Source: JAWSVE01 sp050789445 (lineage in GTDB: Bacteria > Pseudomonadota > Gammaproteobacteria > Pseudomonadales > Cellvibrionaceae). From it: DNA of 64,000 bases. The DNA lies in assembly GCA_050789445.1 (NCBI GenBank), contig JAILXR010000001.1, forward strand, positions 2,356,001-2,420,000, in the 5' to 3' direction. Below are positions 53,734 to 61,922 of the stretch, piece by piece; the first letter of the stretch is position 1; each line of letters starts with the position of its first letter. The position numbers were made by a program, and so were the translations under genes. The notes beneath the pieces were generated by a model. That model saw only the letters and a program-made list of their open reading frames with translations. It had not been told where the DNA came from and did not search any database.

Positions 53734-56700
53734 TTACGGATTAGTATTTGCCGCCGCAGGTGCAGAATTACCAGCAGCCCCTAGCTCAAACACACTTCCT
53801 GCTGAGCTCAATAAAGAAGCAGAACCATCAACATAAACGCCATAATTCCAACCTCCTACACCACGATTAGATGATGTTCCATTACCAGCATTTCCGGTGA
53901 TAATCGTGCTTTCTAAAACATCAGCCGAACTATTACCCAATAAAACTAATCCAGCTGTAGGACCGCCAGAACCGCCACCGCCTTTTCCGCCATAACCGCC
54001 TGGACCTCCTTTACCACCATTGCCACCTTTTCTAGCACTAGAATCATAGCCGGTTCCTCCATTCCCCCCAGATCCACCGGTTCCTCCAAAGCCTCCATTA
54101 CCACCGGCTCCACCAGAACTGCTTATCAATGATGATGAATCTACATTGACAAAATTAACGTTCACAGCGGTAAGGGCAAATGATCCACCCGCACCACGAG
54201 CACCTTTACCGCCGTAGCCGCCACCGCCACCTTCGCCGCCACCGCCGCCACCGCCGCCGTTGTTTGTATCAATACCATTACCAGAACCGCCGCCACCGCC
54301 TCCGGCACCACCAGCTCCAGTTCCGCCCGTCGAACCGTGTTTAGGAATCAAGACTCCACTCACATCAAACGTACTGGCAAGCGTTGCCACAACACCCGCC
54401 GCCCCTGTCGAAGGACGAGACGTCACAGTTCCACCCGATTTAGCCGAAGTGGTACTACATGAAGCTGGGAATTTGTAAGTAGCAACACCGCCTTTTCCTC
54501 CAGCACCACCACTGACTGAACCACTTTTACTCCCACCAGAACCTTTGCTACCTGAGGAGCACGCAACAAGCCCAGCAGTTGCTTTAGCACCAGCCCCACC
54601 TTTTACACCATTTGTATTACCTGTTCCTCCGGCACCACCATTAATTCCACTTCCGTTTGAACCCTTTTTACCTGTAGGACCTGTTGCTCCAGTAATACCT
54701 TTTGCACCAGCTGATCCCTTGCCTGCACGAATCTCACTTGAAATTACATTCAAAGACGAGAGATTTCTTGCCATAACACCATAGCTCGACCCTGCAACAA
54801 AATCTGTACTGCCAGTAGTTAGTAATGAAGGTGTGATTGTGAGATCAGAACCTTTGGCAATGACACGATCCAATGTCACCGAGGGTTGGCTCTCCAACAA
54901 AATCGCCATCGATGATTCGGCCCCACCAACAGGTGCTACCGCTTCAACGCTTAGCCCACTTAACACAACGGGTGAACTCGATTGTTTTTGTGTTAAAGCA
55001 ACCGCTTTACTCACAATAATGGGTGTTGGTTTCAATAAAGGTTCATGAATCCAATTGTCATCGAAACCACCAAAGACGCTTACATTGGCTGGAAGATTTA
55101 TTGTTTCATTAGACGCATAAACTGCTCCGTTATCTGGTGTATTCAAATAAATATCTCCACCTGTTGAAACAACCTCCAATGCTTTTTCAAATGTTTTTAA
55201 GGGAGAATCCGGCGTACCAAAATTATTAAAATCATGACCAACGTCAGGATCAACAAACCAAGCATTAGCCGCATCTTTTGCTACCACCATACGAACAGAA
55301 TCAATCGCTTCACTACCACTTTGCTGAGTGTCTGTCACAGTGACTCTAAATTCCAAAGTCGTTACTTCAGCAGGTGCAGTAAAAGTCACTGAAGAATTAT
55401 TGGGTAATTGTCCTACAGAAACACCCGACAACTGTGTCCACGAATAAGATAACGATCCAGGATCAGAATAATTAGTGGCGTTAGCTTGCAAAGTAACAAT
55501 CGAAGAAGACGTCACCACCTGGTTATCACCCAATTCAACTTGCAACTCCCCAAGAGGATTTGTGCAATTAGAAAACTCATCGTTATCTAAAATGGTATCT
55601 GCATCACTATCAGCCACTAGAGGATTTGAGCGAACGAAAACAAGAGGATCTCCGACATCACAAGGTGGCGCTGATAGATTTGTTTTCCAACCATAAATTT
55701 CGACAGCATCATCTAAACTATCGCCATCGGTATCCGCTTTGGTGAGATCAGTTCCTTTTAATTGCTCCATGCGATCGCTTAAGCCATCCAGATCGGTATC
55801 TGTAATGTAGACAAGATGTAATACATCTCCTTTACGGATTTGAATATCATTCGCCGCGTAATCTTCATTCAAAATATTGTAAAGCTCAGTGGATAACGTG
55901 CCTATTGGACTGCCTTGCGGCGTAAAGGTATGCGCTAACATCCAATAACTATTCGTTGATGAATTGGCAGAAATGTTTCTGACTTTCGTTAACCCAGAAT
56001 GATTACTCTTTCCAGGAAAAGTGAAATTACTGAACTCATAAGCAACATCTAAATGTTTTGTCATGAGCTCTAAAAATGATAATTCACTACCATTTCCGGT
56101 ATCAACAGCAACACGATAACGCTCTGTAGAAAGTCCCGCATGATCACTGTAATCGATAATGATTTCGGCCGTTCTAGCTTTGATGTTTTGCGCTGCTAAA
56201 TTTAAATCCACATCAGAACGCTGTCCGGTTAAAGAAATATTTGTTGGCTTCAAAATTAATTGATTAGAACCTTCTAGAATACGACTAATCTCTTCTGGAT
56301 TATTCTCAGCGGTATACTCAAAATTAAACGGTGCTAATTGGCTGTTATCAATCGATTGCTGAGGCCCGAGAGGATCAGGTGTCACGCTCAACTGCCCGTC
56401 ATGTCGCAAAGTACCCACAGAAATTAAATTACCAGGTTTTTTTGAATCCTCCATGTAAGCGGCAATTTCCATATTGTTGATGGTGTAACTCACATCTCCA
56501 TCATTCGCCAAACCCATTAAGACTTTTATTTCTCCACCTTTTGTGTCAACCGTTTCTGTTTTTAATGTTTCATAAAACTCACTGCTTTCTTGACGGTTGG
56601 TTTCGACGGTTGTCTCATCCCAATAACTCACATCTGTCGTTGTATCATTATGTTGGTATTCATAATTTGCTTCGACTTTTCCACTTGTGATGGGACCTGA

Positions 56701-57474
56701 TTTTTTTACTTCCGCATTCACACCAACTGTGTGTTGCTCCTCAACCTCATGCGTGTTGGTACGGCCTCGAGAAGTGGTCACCTCAACTTCGGCACTGTTT
56801 GCATTACTCATTCCTTTTGCAACACTTCCAGACTCGACAGTAGTTGCCAATAGCTGAATCACAGGTGTTCCCATTTGACGCATATAGATACGAGGCACAT
56901 CGGCCACTAATGGATTAAAACGCAAATGGTTTCCACTGAATCTATCCCAGTTATCTACTTCCTCTTTATCGAGAAATCCATCACCATCCGTATCCTTCAC
57001 TGCAGGGTTGGTACCGAACGTGGCCTCCTCTGCATCCGTCAACCCATCGCTATCGGCATCATCAGTTACAGACGGTGTTGAACAGGTCACGACTATATCT
57101 GTGACATCAGCTGTTGCAGTACCAGATCCATTAGCCACAGCACAGGTCTGAACAGGGTTGGTTGGCTGTGAAGATACGGAAACAGTGTAAGCATCACCCG
57201 AAGCTACTGTTGCGCTAAAAGCAAATACGTCGTTTCCTGTAATCGGCAACGTGTCCGCTGTATTATTTTGTAATGCCAAACCATTTCCAGAAAGGCCTGT
57301 AACAGATCCCCCAATAGTGAAACTCCCTGGTGTTGGTGTTGGTGTTGGTGTTGGTGTAGGAGTCGGTGTTGGAGTGGGCGCGGGATCACTACCACCGCCG
57401 CCTCCGCCTCCGCATGCGGCTAGAGATAACGACACCATCGCCATTATTAGCCATTTATAGTTTGTATTGTTCAT
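53734..57474 (-). CDS. Large lipoprotein with protective-antigen-like segment, TSP3 repeats, PKD-like domain and Gly-rich beta-helix
   Basis: A 1246-residue exported protein. The start MNNTNYKWLI is set by taggag eight bases upstream. Lipobox LAAC, Cys21, is followed by seven Gly and a Pro-Thr linker (31-49). Then come a small beta domain (51-133, GGSVTGLSGNGLALQNN), calcium-binding TSP3-like motifs (DADSDGLTDAEE, DTDGDGFLDKEE), and about 188-475 resembling the pore/oligomerisation part of anthrax protective antigen (NPLVADVPRI; RTNTHEVEEQHTVGVNAEV; IKARTAEIIIDY). More DxDxDG motifs lie at 559-634, a PKD-like domain at 648-732, and a beta-helix start at 738-900 (AWFVDPDVGHDFNNFGTPDSP). From about 938 to 1190 it alternates beta strands with collagen-like GxY and GGxGG runs. 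No protease (furin-like) site is seen. It is likely surface-exposed; toxin activity is unproven. Confidence 0.75.
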   Translation of the reverse strand: MNNTNYKWLIMAMVSLSLAACGGGGGGGSDPAPTPTPTPTPTPTPTPTPGSFTIGGSVTGLSGNGLALQNNTADTLPITGNDVFAFSATVASGDAYTVSVSSQPTNPVQTCAVANGSGTATADVTDIVVTCSTPSVTDDADSDGLTDAEEATFGTNPAVKDTDGDGFLDKEEVDNWDRFSGNHLRFNPLVADVPRIYMRQMGTPVIQLLATTVESGSVAKGMSNANSAEVEVTTSRGRTNTHEVEEQHTVGVNAEVKKSGPITSGKVEANYEYQHNDTTTDVSYWDETTVETNRQESSEFYETLKTETVDTKGGEIKVLMGLANDGDVSYTINNMEIAAYMEDSKKPGNLISVGTLRHDGQLSVTPDPLGPQQSIDNSQLAPFNFEYTAENNPEEISRILEGSNQLILKPTNISLTGQRSDVDLNLAAQNIKARTAEIIIDYSDHAGLSTERYRVAVDTGNGSELSFLELMTKHLDVAYEFSNFTFPGKSNHSGLTKVRNISANSSTNSYWMLAHTFTPQGSPIGTLSTELYNILNEDYAANDIQIRKGDVLHLVYITDTDLDGLSDRMEQLKGTDLTKADTDGDSLDDAVEIYGWKTNLSAPPCDVGDPLVFVRSNPLVADSDADTILDNDEFSNCTNPLGELQVELGDNQVVTSSSIVTLQANATNYSDPGSLSYSWTQLSGVSVGQLPNNSSVTFTAPAEVTTLEFRVTVTDTQQSGSEAIDSVRMVVAKDAANAWFVDPDVGHDFNNFGTPDSPLKTFEKALEVVSTGGDIYLNTPDNGAVYASNETINLPANVSVFGGFDDNWIHEPLLKPTPIIVSKAVALTQKQSSSPVVLSGLSVEAVAPVGGAESSMAILLESQPSVTLDRVIAKGSDLTITPSLLTTGSTDFVAGSSYGVMARNLSSLNVISSEIRAGKGSAGAKGITGATGPTGKKGSNGSGINGGAGGTGNTNGVKGGAGAKATAGLVACSSGSKGSGGSKSGSVSGGAGGKGGVATYKFPASCSTTSAKSGGTVTSRPSTGAAGVVATLASTFDVSGVLIPKHGSTGGTGAGGAGGGGGGSGNGIDTNNGGGGGGGGEGGGGGYGGKGARGAGGSFALTAVNVNFVNVDSSSLISSSGGAGGNGGFGGTGGSGGNGGTGYDSSARKGGNGGKGGPGGYGGKGGGGSGGPTAGLVLLGNSSADVLESTIITGNAGNGTSSNRGVGGWNYGVYVDGSASLLSSAGSVFELGAAGNSAPAAANTNP
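57328..57376 (+). repeat. Hexanucleotide tandem repeat encoding the Pro-Thr linker
   Basis: Tandem GGTGTT-type hexamers on the plus strand (about eight, the last ones diverged to ggtgta, ggagtc, ggtgtt, ggagtg) encode the PTPTPT linker of the lipoprotein on the minus strand. Slippage by whole units would change linker length by two residues without a frameshift. Confidence 0.75.
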
Positions 57475-57820
57475 TGTCCGATCTCCTACGTAGTAAACTA
57501 CGACTGTTAACATTTAAAAGTTATGAAAAAGCAGCACATAAGCTGCTGTTATCTTTCAAAGCGCCAACAAGCGGAAAATCCCCTCATGACAATCGACAAT
57601 TCATCTATAAATTAAGAAAATATCTAAAAATCCACATAAAAACCCTCCAAGAAGAACAGACCATTAGTTCAAAGCGACAACTGAAACACTATCCCCTCAC
57701 CTACAATTTATATTTCTATGTGGGGTCAAAAAAGGTTGTGATCGCCAATAGGATATGATTATTATCAAGAAGCTCGCCAACCCCCTCGCAAATATAAAAA
57801 CTCAGAAAAGTTAATCGCTC
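57475..57820. promoter_or_regulatory. Divergent promoter region of lipoprotein and kinase genes
   Basis: This 346-bp region separates two outward-facing genes. A sigma70-like promoter faces the kinase gene: TTGTGA at 57736-57741, 18-base spacer, TATTAT at 57760-57765, 55 bp before the kinase ATG. For the lipoprotein only the ribosome binding site is clear. An ECF-type promoter (often with an AAC -35 core) could also be here, but I cannot identify one reliably. Both regulators of the locus could act in this region. Confidence 0.4.
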
Positions 57821-60800
57821 ATGGAAAACTGGGACAAAATCGAAGATATCTTTAACAGCGCGTTAAATATCAGTCCTAACGCGAGGGTCGATTTCGTCAA
57901 CGAACAATGTGAGGGCGACAAACATTTAAGGCATCAAGTCTTAACATTATTAAATGCAGACGATAACTCTGACAACTATCTATCCAGCTTGTCAGAAACT
58001 CTTTACCCGCTCATCAACGATATGGAAAGCGATAAGGTAAAACATTATCACTTGTTAGAAAAAATCGGTGAAGGAGGTATGGGCGTTGTTTATAAAGCTT
58101 TCGATGAAAAACTTCACAGAACTGTTGCCATTAAATTTTTACTCTCATACCGCGCAAAAAATTCAAGCGACAAAAAACGATTTATTCACGAAGCAAAAGC
58201 GGCGGCCGGTTTAAGTCATCCCAATGTCTGCGAAGTATATGAAGTCGACGAAACAGAAGATGGTCGTTTATATATAGTGACCGCTTTTTGTGAAGGCCGA
58301 AATTTATCAGAATTAATTTCAGAAAAAAAATTGACCATTAGCGCTGCATTTAAAATCGCCATTCAATTATGTGAGGCTCTCAAAACGGCTCATAACAACG
58401 ACATTATACATCGCGACTTAAAACCCGAAAATGTCATCGTTAACGATGATTTTAATATTCAGCTTGTTGATTTTGGTATTGCTAAAACGGCTGGATCAGA
58501 TATGTCCCAAACAGGCCAAATTGTAGGTACTTTCGCCTACATGTCGCCAGAACAATTTAGCGCAGGAATGATTGACCAACGGACAGACATTTGGGCGTTA
58601 GGCATTCTATTATTTGAGTCTCTTACTGGGGAGCGTCCTTTTAATGGAGAGAATGCAGCGGAAATAATGTATCAAATTTTCAACAGCGAAATCCCAAAAG
58701 TTTCTACACATGAGTCTCCCCTAATTACTCGCATCAATCATATTATTGAGCGCTGCTTAAGCATCGATAAGCAAAGGCGTTATCACAGCACCGATAGCGT
58801 AAAAAACGAACTTCACAACCTATTAGATAACTTAAAAGCGAGCAGTGAAGAAACACTACTTTGCAATGATTACTTCCAAATGAATAACTTGCAAAAAAAA
58901 TATTCTACCGCCAACAACAATACCGTTAATGAATATCGAAAAATTCTCACACTAGGCATTACATGCTACTGCAAAACTAAGGAAGGGATAGAAGAAAAAA
59001 AACAAATTAAAAATATTATTAAAAAATGGACAGGAAACATAAGCAATGAAAAAAAAGAAAAATCATATGATGGAAAATCAGAATTAATCATTGCTCATTT
59101 TGGATTCCCGCTTCACTCGGAAAAATCCAGTGCAAATATTTTAAATTGCCTACAGTCTTTATTAACCCTACCAACAGTCAATGAAATAATTATTCACAAC
59201 CTACCCGTCACCGTTAGTGATAACAATAAAACCGGACAGCGCCAAATACTGGGAGACATATCAGGAACCATAGAATCTTTAATCGACATAAAAAAAACAT
59301 TAGATACTTCAATCGTTATCACCGAATCCGCGAGCATACGGCTTCGCAAAACCCTCCCCACTTCTCTGAAGATGTACTCTAAGAAAACAAATAATGAAAA
59401 TTTATTTTTGCTTAAAAAAATAGATGCTGAAAAATTATTAACGCCAAGTCGAGATCAACATGCTACCCAGCTCACAGGGCGTTATCACGAACTAGGACTG
59501 CTTGAGTCAGCTTGGAAAGATATCAATGATGGCGACTCGCGCGCAGTGCTTATCACCGGCGAAGCGGGAATGGGGAAAACGCGGCTTCTTCATGAGCTTA
59601 TAAAATCAGTTGGATTAAAATCCAATGTTGCCAATGAAAAACATTTGATTATCGATTGCACTTTTGATCCTTTACAACAAGACACTGCTTTTTTCCCCAT
59701 TATCAAAGCGATTAGCGCAAACATTTTTACGTATGCAAAAAACTCTCTCAAACTTTTAAGCGCTAACGAAGAAAAAAATAATTCTACACCTCAAAACGTT
59801 CTGATTAACAAGTTATCCGTTGAAAAATGGTTGGCAAGTGTCTTTTCGAATAACAAGGATAATTACAGCTCTCAAAATATAAATAAAGATGAGATTGATA
59901 CATTGCTTTGGTTATTGGGTAAAGCGAACTGCATGGAAACAGATATCGCCCTCACTTCAGTACAGCATGAATCAGCCGAATCACTTAAGAAAAAAATCTT
60001 TAAATTATTCAATAAAATTCTATCTAATCTTACACGAAAACAGACCATTCTTTTAATATTTGAAGATTTACACTGGGCCGATTTTAGCTCTCTAGAATGG
60101 ATTGACAAACTTCTATCCAAACCTCTACCGCAGTATTTATTAGTCGCTATGACTGGGCGACCAGAATTATTTCATCGCTGGCGGGCCTATAGCGGTATAA
60201 CGCAACTTTCATTGAATAAATTAGGCCGATCTGAATCACGGGATTTCATACATAGCTTACACACTAAAACTTTACTCCCAGAAGACGTCGAAAATCGTAT
60301 CATAGAAAAAACAGCAGGCAACCCATTATTCATAGAAGAATACGTCAACATGGTTGCAAGACAAACCGACGACTTAAATACAGATGCAGTCCCAGACAGT
60401 CTCGACGATATATTGTTATCAAGGCTTGATCTTTTAGGTCATAGTAAAGTGATTGCCCAAGCTGCTTCTGCTATTGGAAGAATTTTCGATGAAGGTCTAC
60501 TACAAAAAATTCTAGAAACAGGAAAAGTTGATTACTCCAACAACCTTTCTTCACATCTTTCAGTATTAAACGAAGCAGATATAATTTTTGAAGCATTAGC
60601 TGACCAGTTTACCTTTAAACATGCATTGATCCGCGATGCGCTGTATCAAACCATTTCAACAAATCAACGCCAAGAATTTCATCTTTTAATTGCCAACACA
60701 TTATTAAACGCCTACCAAGAAGGTGATAACGCTTCTGAAGAACGTATTGCACAGCATTTTTCCTCAGGGCTTGATTACCAAAAATCGATTGAATGGTGGC

Positions 60801-61891
60801 TCAAAGCCGCAAGACATGCTTGGAGCAGCCACGCATTAATGGAAGTAAAAAGACTTTGTGAAAATGGCATAAAAGATTTAGACGCATTCAGGCATTCTCT
60901 AGAGACTAAACATTCAGATCTTGATTTAATAAACCAAGAAATAGAATTACAAATGATTCTAGGAAGAGCAGGAATGGCTGCTGAAGGTTATGCAAGCAAC
61001 ACAGCGGCAAAAGCGCATCAACGTGCCCTGCACTTAGCAACTAGCCCTAAAACAAAATTAAAAACCTTTCCAGCACTAATAGGAATGTGGGCTCATTATT
61101 GTGTTAGCGCCCAGCATATTGCTGCTGGCAATGTTGCTCAAACGCTAGTTGATATTGCAGATCAATATTACTCCGACGATTTATTAGTTGAAGCGTATAT
61201 GCTTCGAGGAACAACCTACTTATTTCGAGGGGAGTTTTCAAAAAGTCATTCAGACTTATCGGTAGCTGCCAATAAATTAACACCCGAAATGCAACAACCT
61301 CATATTAACGCTTATGGACAAGATCCCGGCGTCGTCATTTATAGTTTTTTTGCGATATTAAAAGAAATATGTGGTGACAGCGATAATGCCTTACTCATGA
61401 GTCAGAAAGCGATTGATTCTGCTCGACAATCGCAACATCCTTTTTCGTTATCTTTTGCATTATCCTTTGCTGTTCATATTCAAATTCGCTTACGAAATAA
61501 TCAAGAAGCTCAACTGCTCATAGATGAAAATAAACGGATATGCGCTGAGCACGGCATTCACGTTTTTCGTTTACTCGGTGCCATTCAAGAAGGCCTTTTG
61601 ACTATTGGCCAAGGCAAAGCTCATAAAGGAGTAACACTGATTGAAAAAAACATCCCTCAATATCAAGCTATGGGAGCCAATTTATTTATGGGAACTTGGC
61701 ATGGAGTTTTGTCTTTAACACTGTTAAAAATTGGCGAAAAAGAATTAGCTATTGAACACTTAGAAAAAGGCGTTGCCGCTGTCAACAAAAGCGGCGAGAT
61801 AATCAGCCAAGGTGTTTTATCCATTGCGGCACAACATCTCAATATTACACCTAATTTTTCAGAACCATTTCAATCCAATAAGAAAAAATAA
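57821..61891 (+). CDS. Ser/Thr protein kinase fused to cyclase-like segment, AAA ATPase and helical repeats
   Basis: A 1356-residue cytoplasmic multidomain regulator. Residues 1-65 are a helical N terminus (MENWDKIEDIFNSALNISP) common in kinases linked to ECF sigma factors. The Hanks kinase (about 75-335) has Gly loop GEGGMG (83-88), Lys105, Glu124, catalytic HRDLKPEN (Asp199), DFG (217-219) and SPE (242-244), so it should be active. Residues 373-540 resemble a class III cyclase (IIAHFGFPLHSEKSS; QILGDISGTIESL) without clear metal residues. The ATPase has Walker A GEAGMGKT (580-587) and Walker B ILLIFEDLHWAD (743-754). The tail (about 1000-1356) is TPR-like. No membrane segment is seen. It is likely co-transcribed with the next gene, 31 bp downstream. 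Confidence 0.88.
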   Translation: MENWDKIEDIFNSALNISPNARVDFVNEQCEGDKHLRHQVLTLLNADDNSDNYLSSLSETLYPLINDMESDKVKHYHLLEKIGEGGMGVVYKAFDEKLHRTVAIKFLLSYRAKNSSDKKRFIHEAKAAAGLSHPNVCEVYEVDETEDGRLYIVTAFCEGRNLSELISEKKLTISAAFKIAIQLCEALKTAHNNDIIHRDLKPENVIVNDDFNIQLVDFGIAKTAGSDMSQTGQIVGTFAYMSPEQFSAGMIDQRTDIWALGILLFESLTGERPFNGENAAEIMYQIFNSEIPKVSTHESPLITRINHIIERCLSIDKQRRYHSTDSVKNELHNLLDNLKASSEETLLCNDYFQMNNLQKKYSTANNNTVNEYRKILTLGITCYCKTKEGIEEKKQIKNIIKKWTGNISNEKKEKSYDGKSELIIAHFGFPLHSEKSSANILNCLQSLLTLPTVNEIIIHNLPVTVSDNNKTGQRQILGDISGTIESLIDIKKTLDTSIVITESASIRLRKTLPTSLKMYSKKTNNENLFLLKKIDAEKLLTPSRDQHATQLTGRYHELGLLESAWKDINDGDSRAVLITGEAGMGKTRLLHELIKSVGLKSNVANEKHLIIDCTFDPLQQDTAFFPIIKAISANIFTYAKNSLKLLSANEEKNNSTPQNVLINKLSVEKWLASVFSNNKDNYSSQNINKDEIDTLLWLLGKANCMETDIALTSVQHESAESLKKKIFKLFNKILSNLTRKQTILLIFEDLHWADFSSLEWIDKLLSKPLPQYLLVAMTGRPELFHRWRAYSGITQLSLNKLGRSESRDFIHSLHTKTLLPEDVENRIIEKTAGNPLFIEEYVNMVARQTDDLNTDAVPDSLDDILLSRLDLLGHSKVIAQAASAIGRIFDEGLLQKILETGKVDYSNNLSSHLSVLNEADIIFEALADQFTFKHALIRDALYQTISTNQRQEFHLLIANTLLNAYQEGDNASEERIAQHFSSGLDYQKSIEWWLKAARHAWSSHALMEVKRLCENGIKDLDAFRHSLETKHSDLDLINQEIELQMILGRAGMAAEGYASNTAAKAHQRALHLATSPKTKLKTFPALIGMWAHYCVSAQHIAAGNVAQTLVDIADQYYSDDLLVEAYMLRGTTYLFRGEFSKSHSDLSVAANKLTPEMQQPHINAYGQDPGVVIYSFFAILKEICGDSDNALLMSQKAIDSARQSQHPFSLSFALSFAVHIQIRLRNNQEAQLLIDENKRICAEHGIHVFRLLGAIQEGLLTIGQGKAHKGVTLIEKNIPQYQAMGANLFMGTWHGVLSLTLLKIGEKELAIEHLEKGVAAVNKSGEIISQGVLSIAAQHLNITPNFSEPFQSNKKK

Positions 61892-61922
61892 AAAATTAGA
61901 ATAAAACAACGGAGGCACCGGA

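Noticed and set aside
54260..54784. Plus-strand Pro/Ala-rich ORFs opposite the lipoprotein gene
   Set aside because: They are the antisense reading of GGC/GCC-rich glycine codons; low complexity produces open frames on both strands.
57328..57376. Short tandem repeat considered as a CRISPR-like array
   Set aside because: Six-base units without spacers, inside a coding region; no cas genes in the window.
57251..57460. Plus-strand ORF with a GVGVGV run
   Set aside because: Shadow of the Pro-Thr linker hexamer repeat on the opposite strand.
57821..61891. Kinase gene as a toxin-antitoxin or phage-defence STAND gene
   Set aside because: The STAND-like ATPase and helical repeats would allow it, but the active kinase, the N terminus common to ECF-linked kinases and the adjacent ECF factor fit a transcription-regulating role better; no nuclease or other effector domain is visible.
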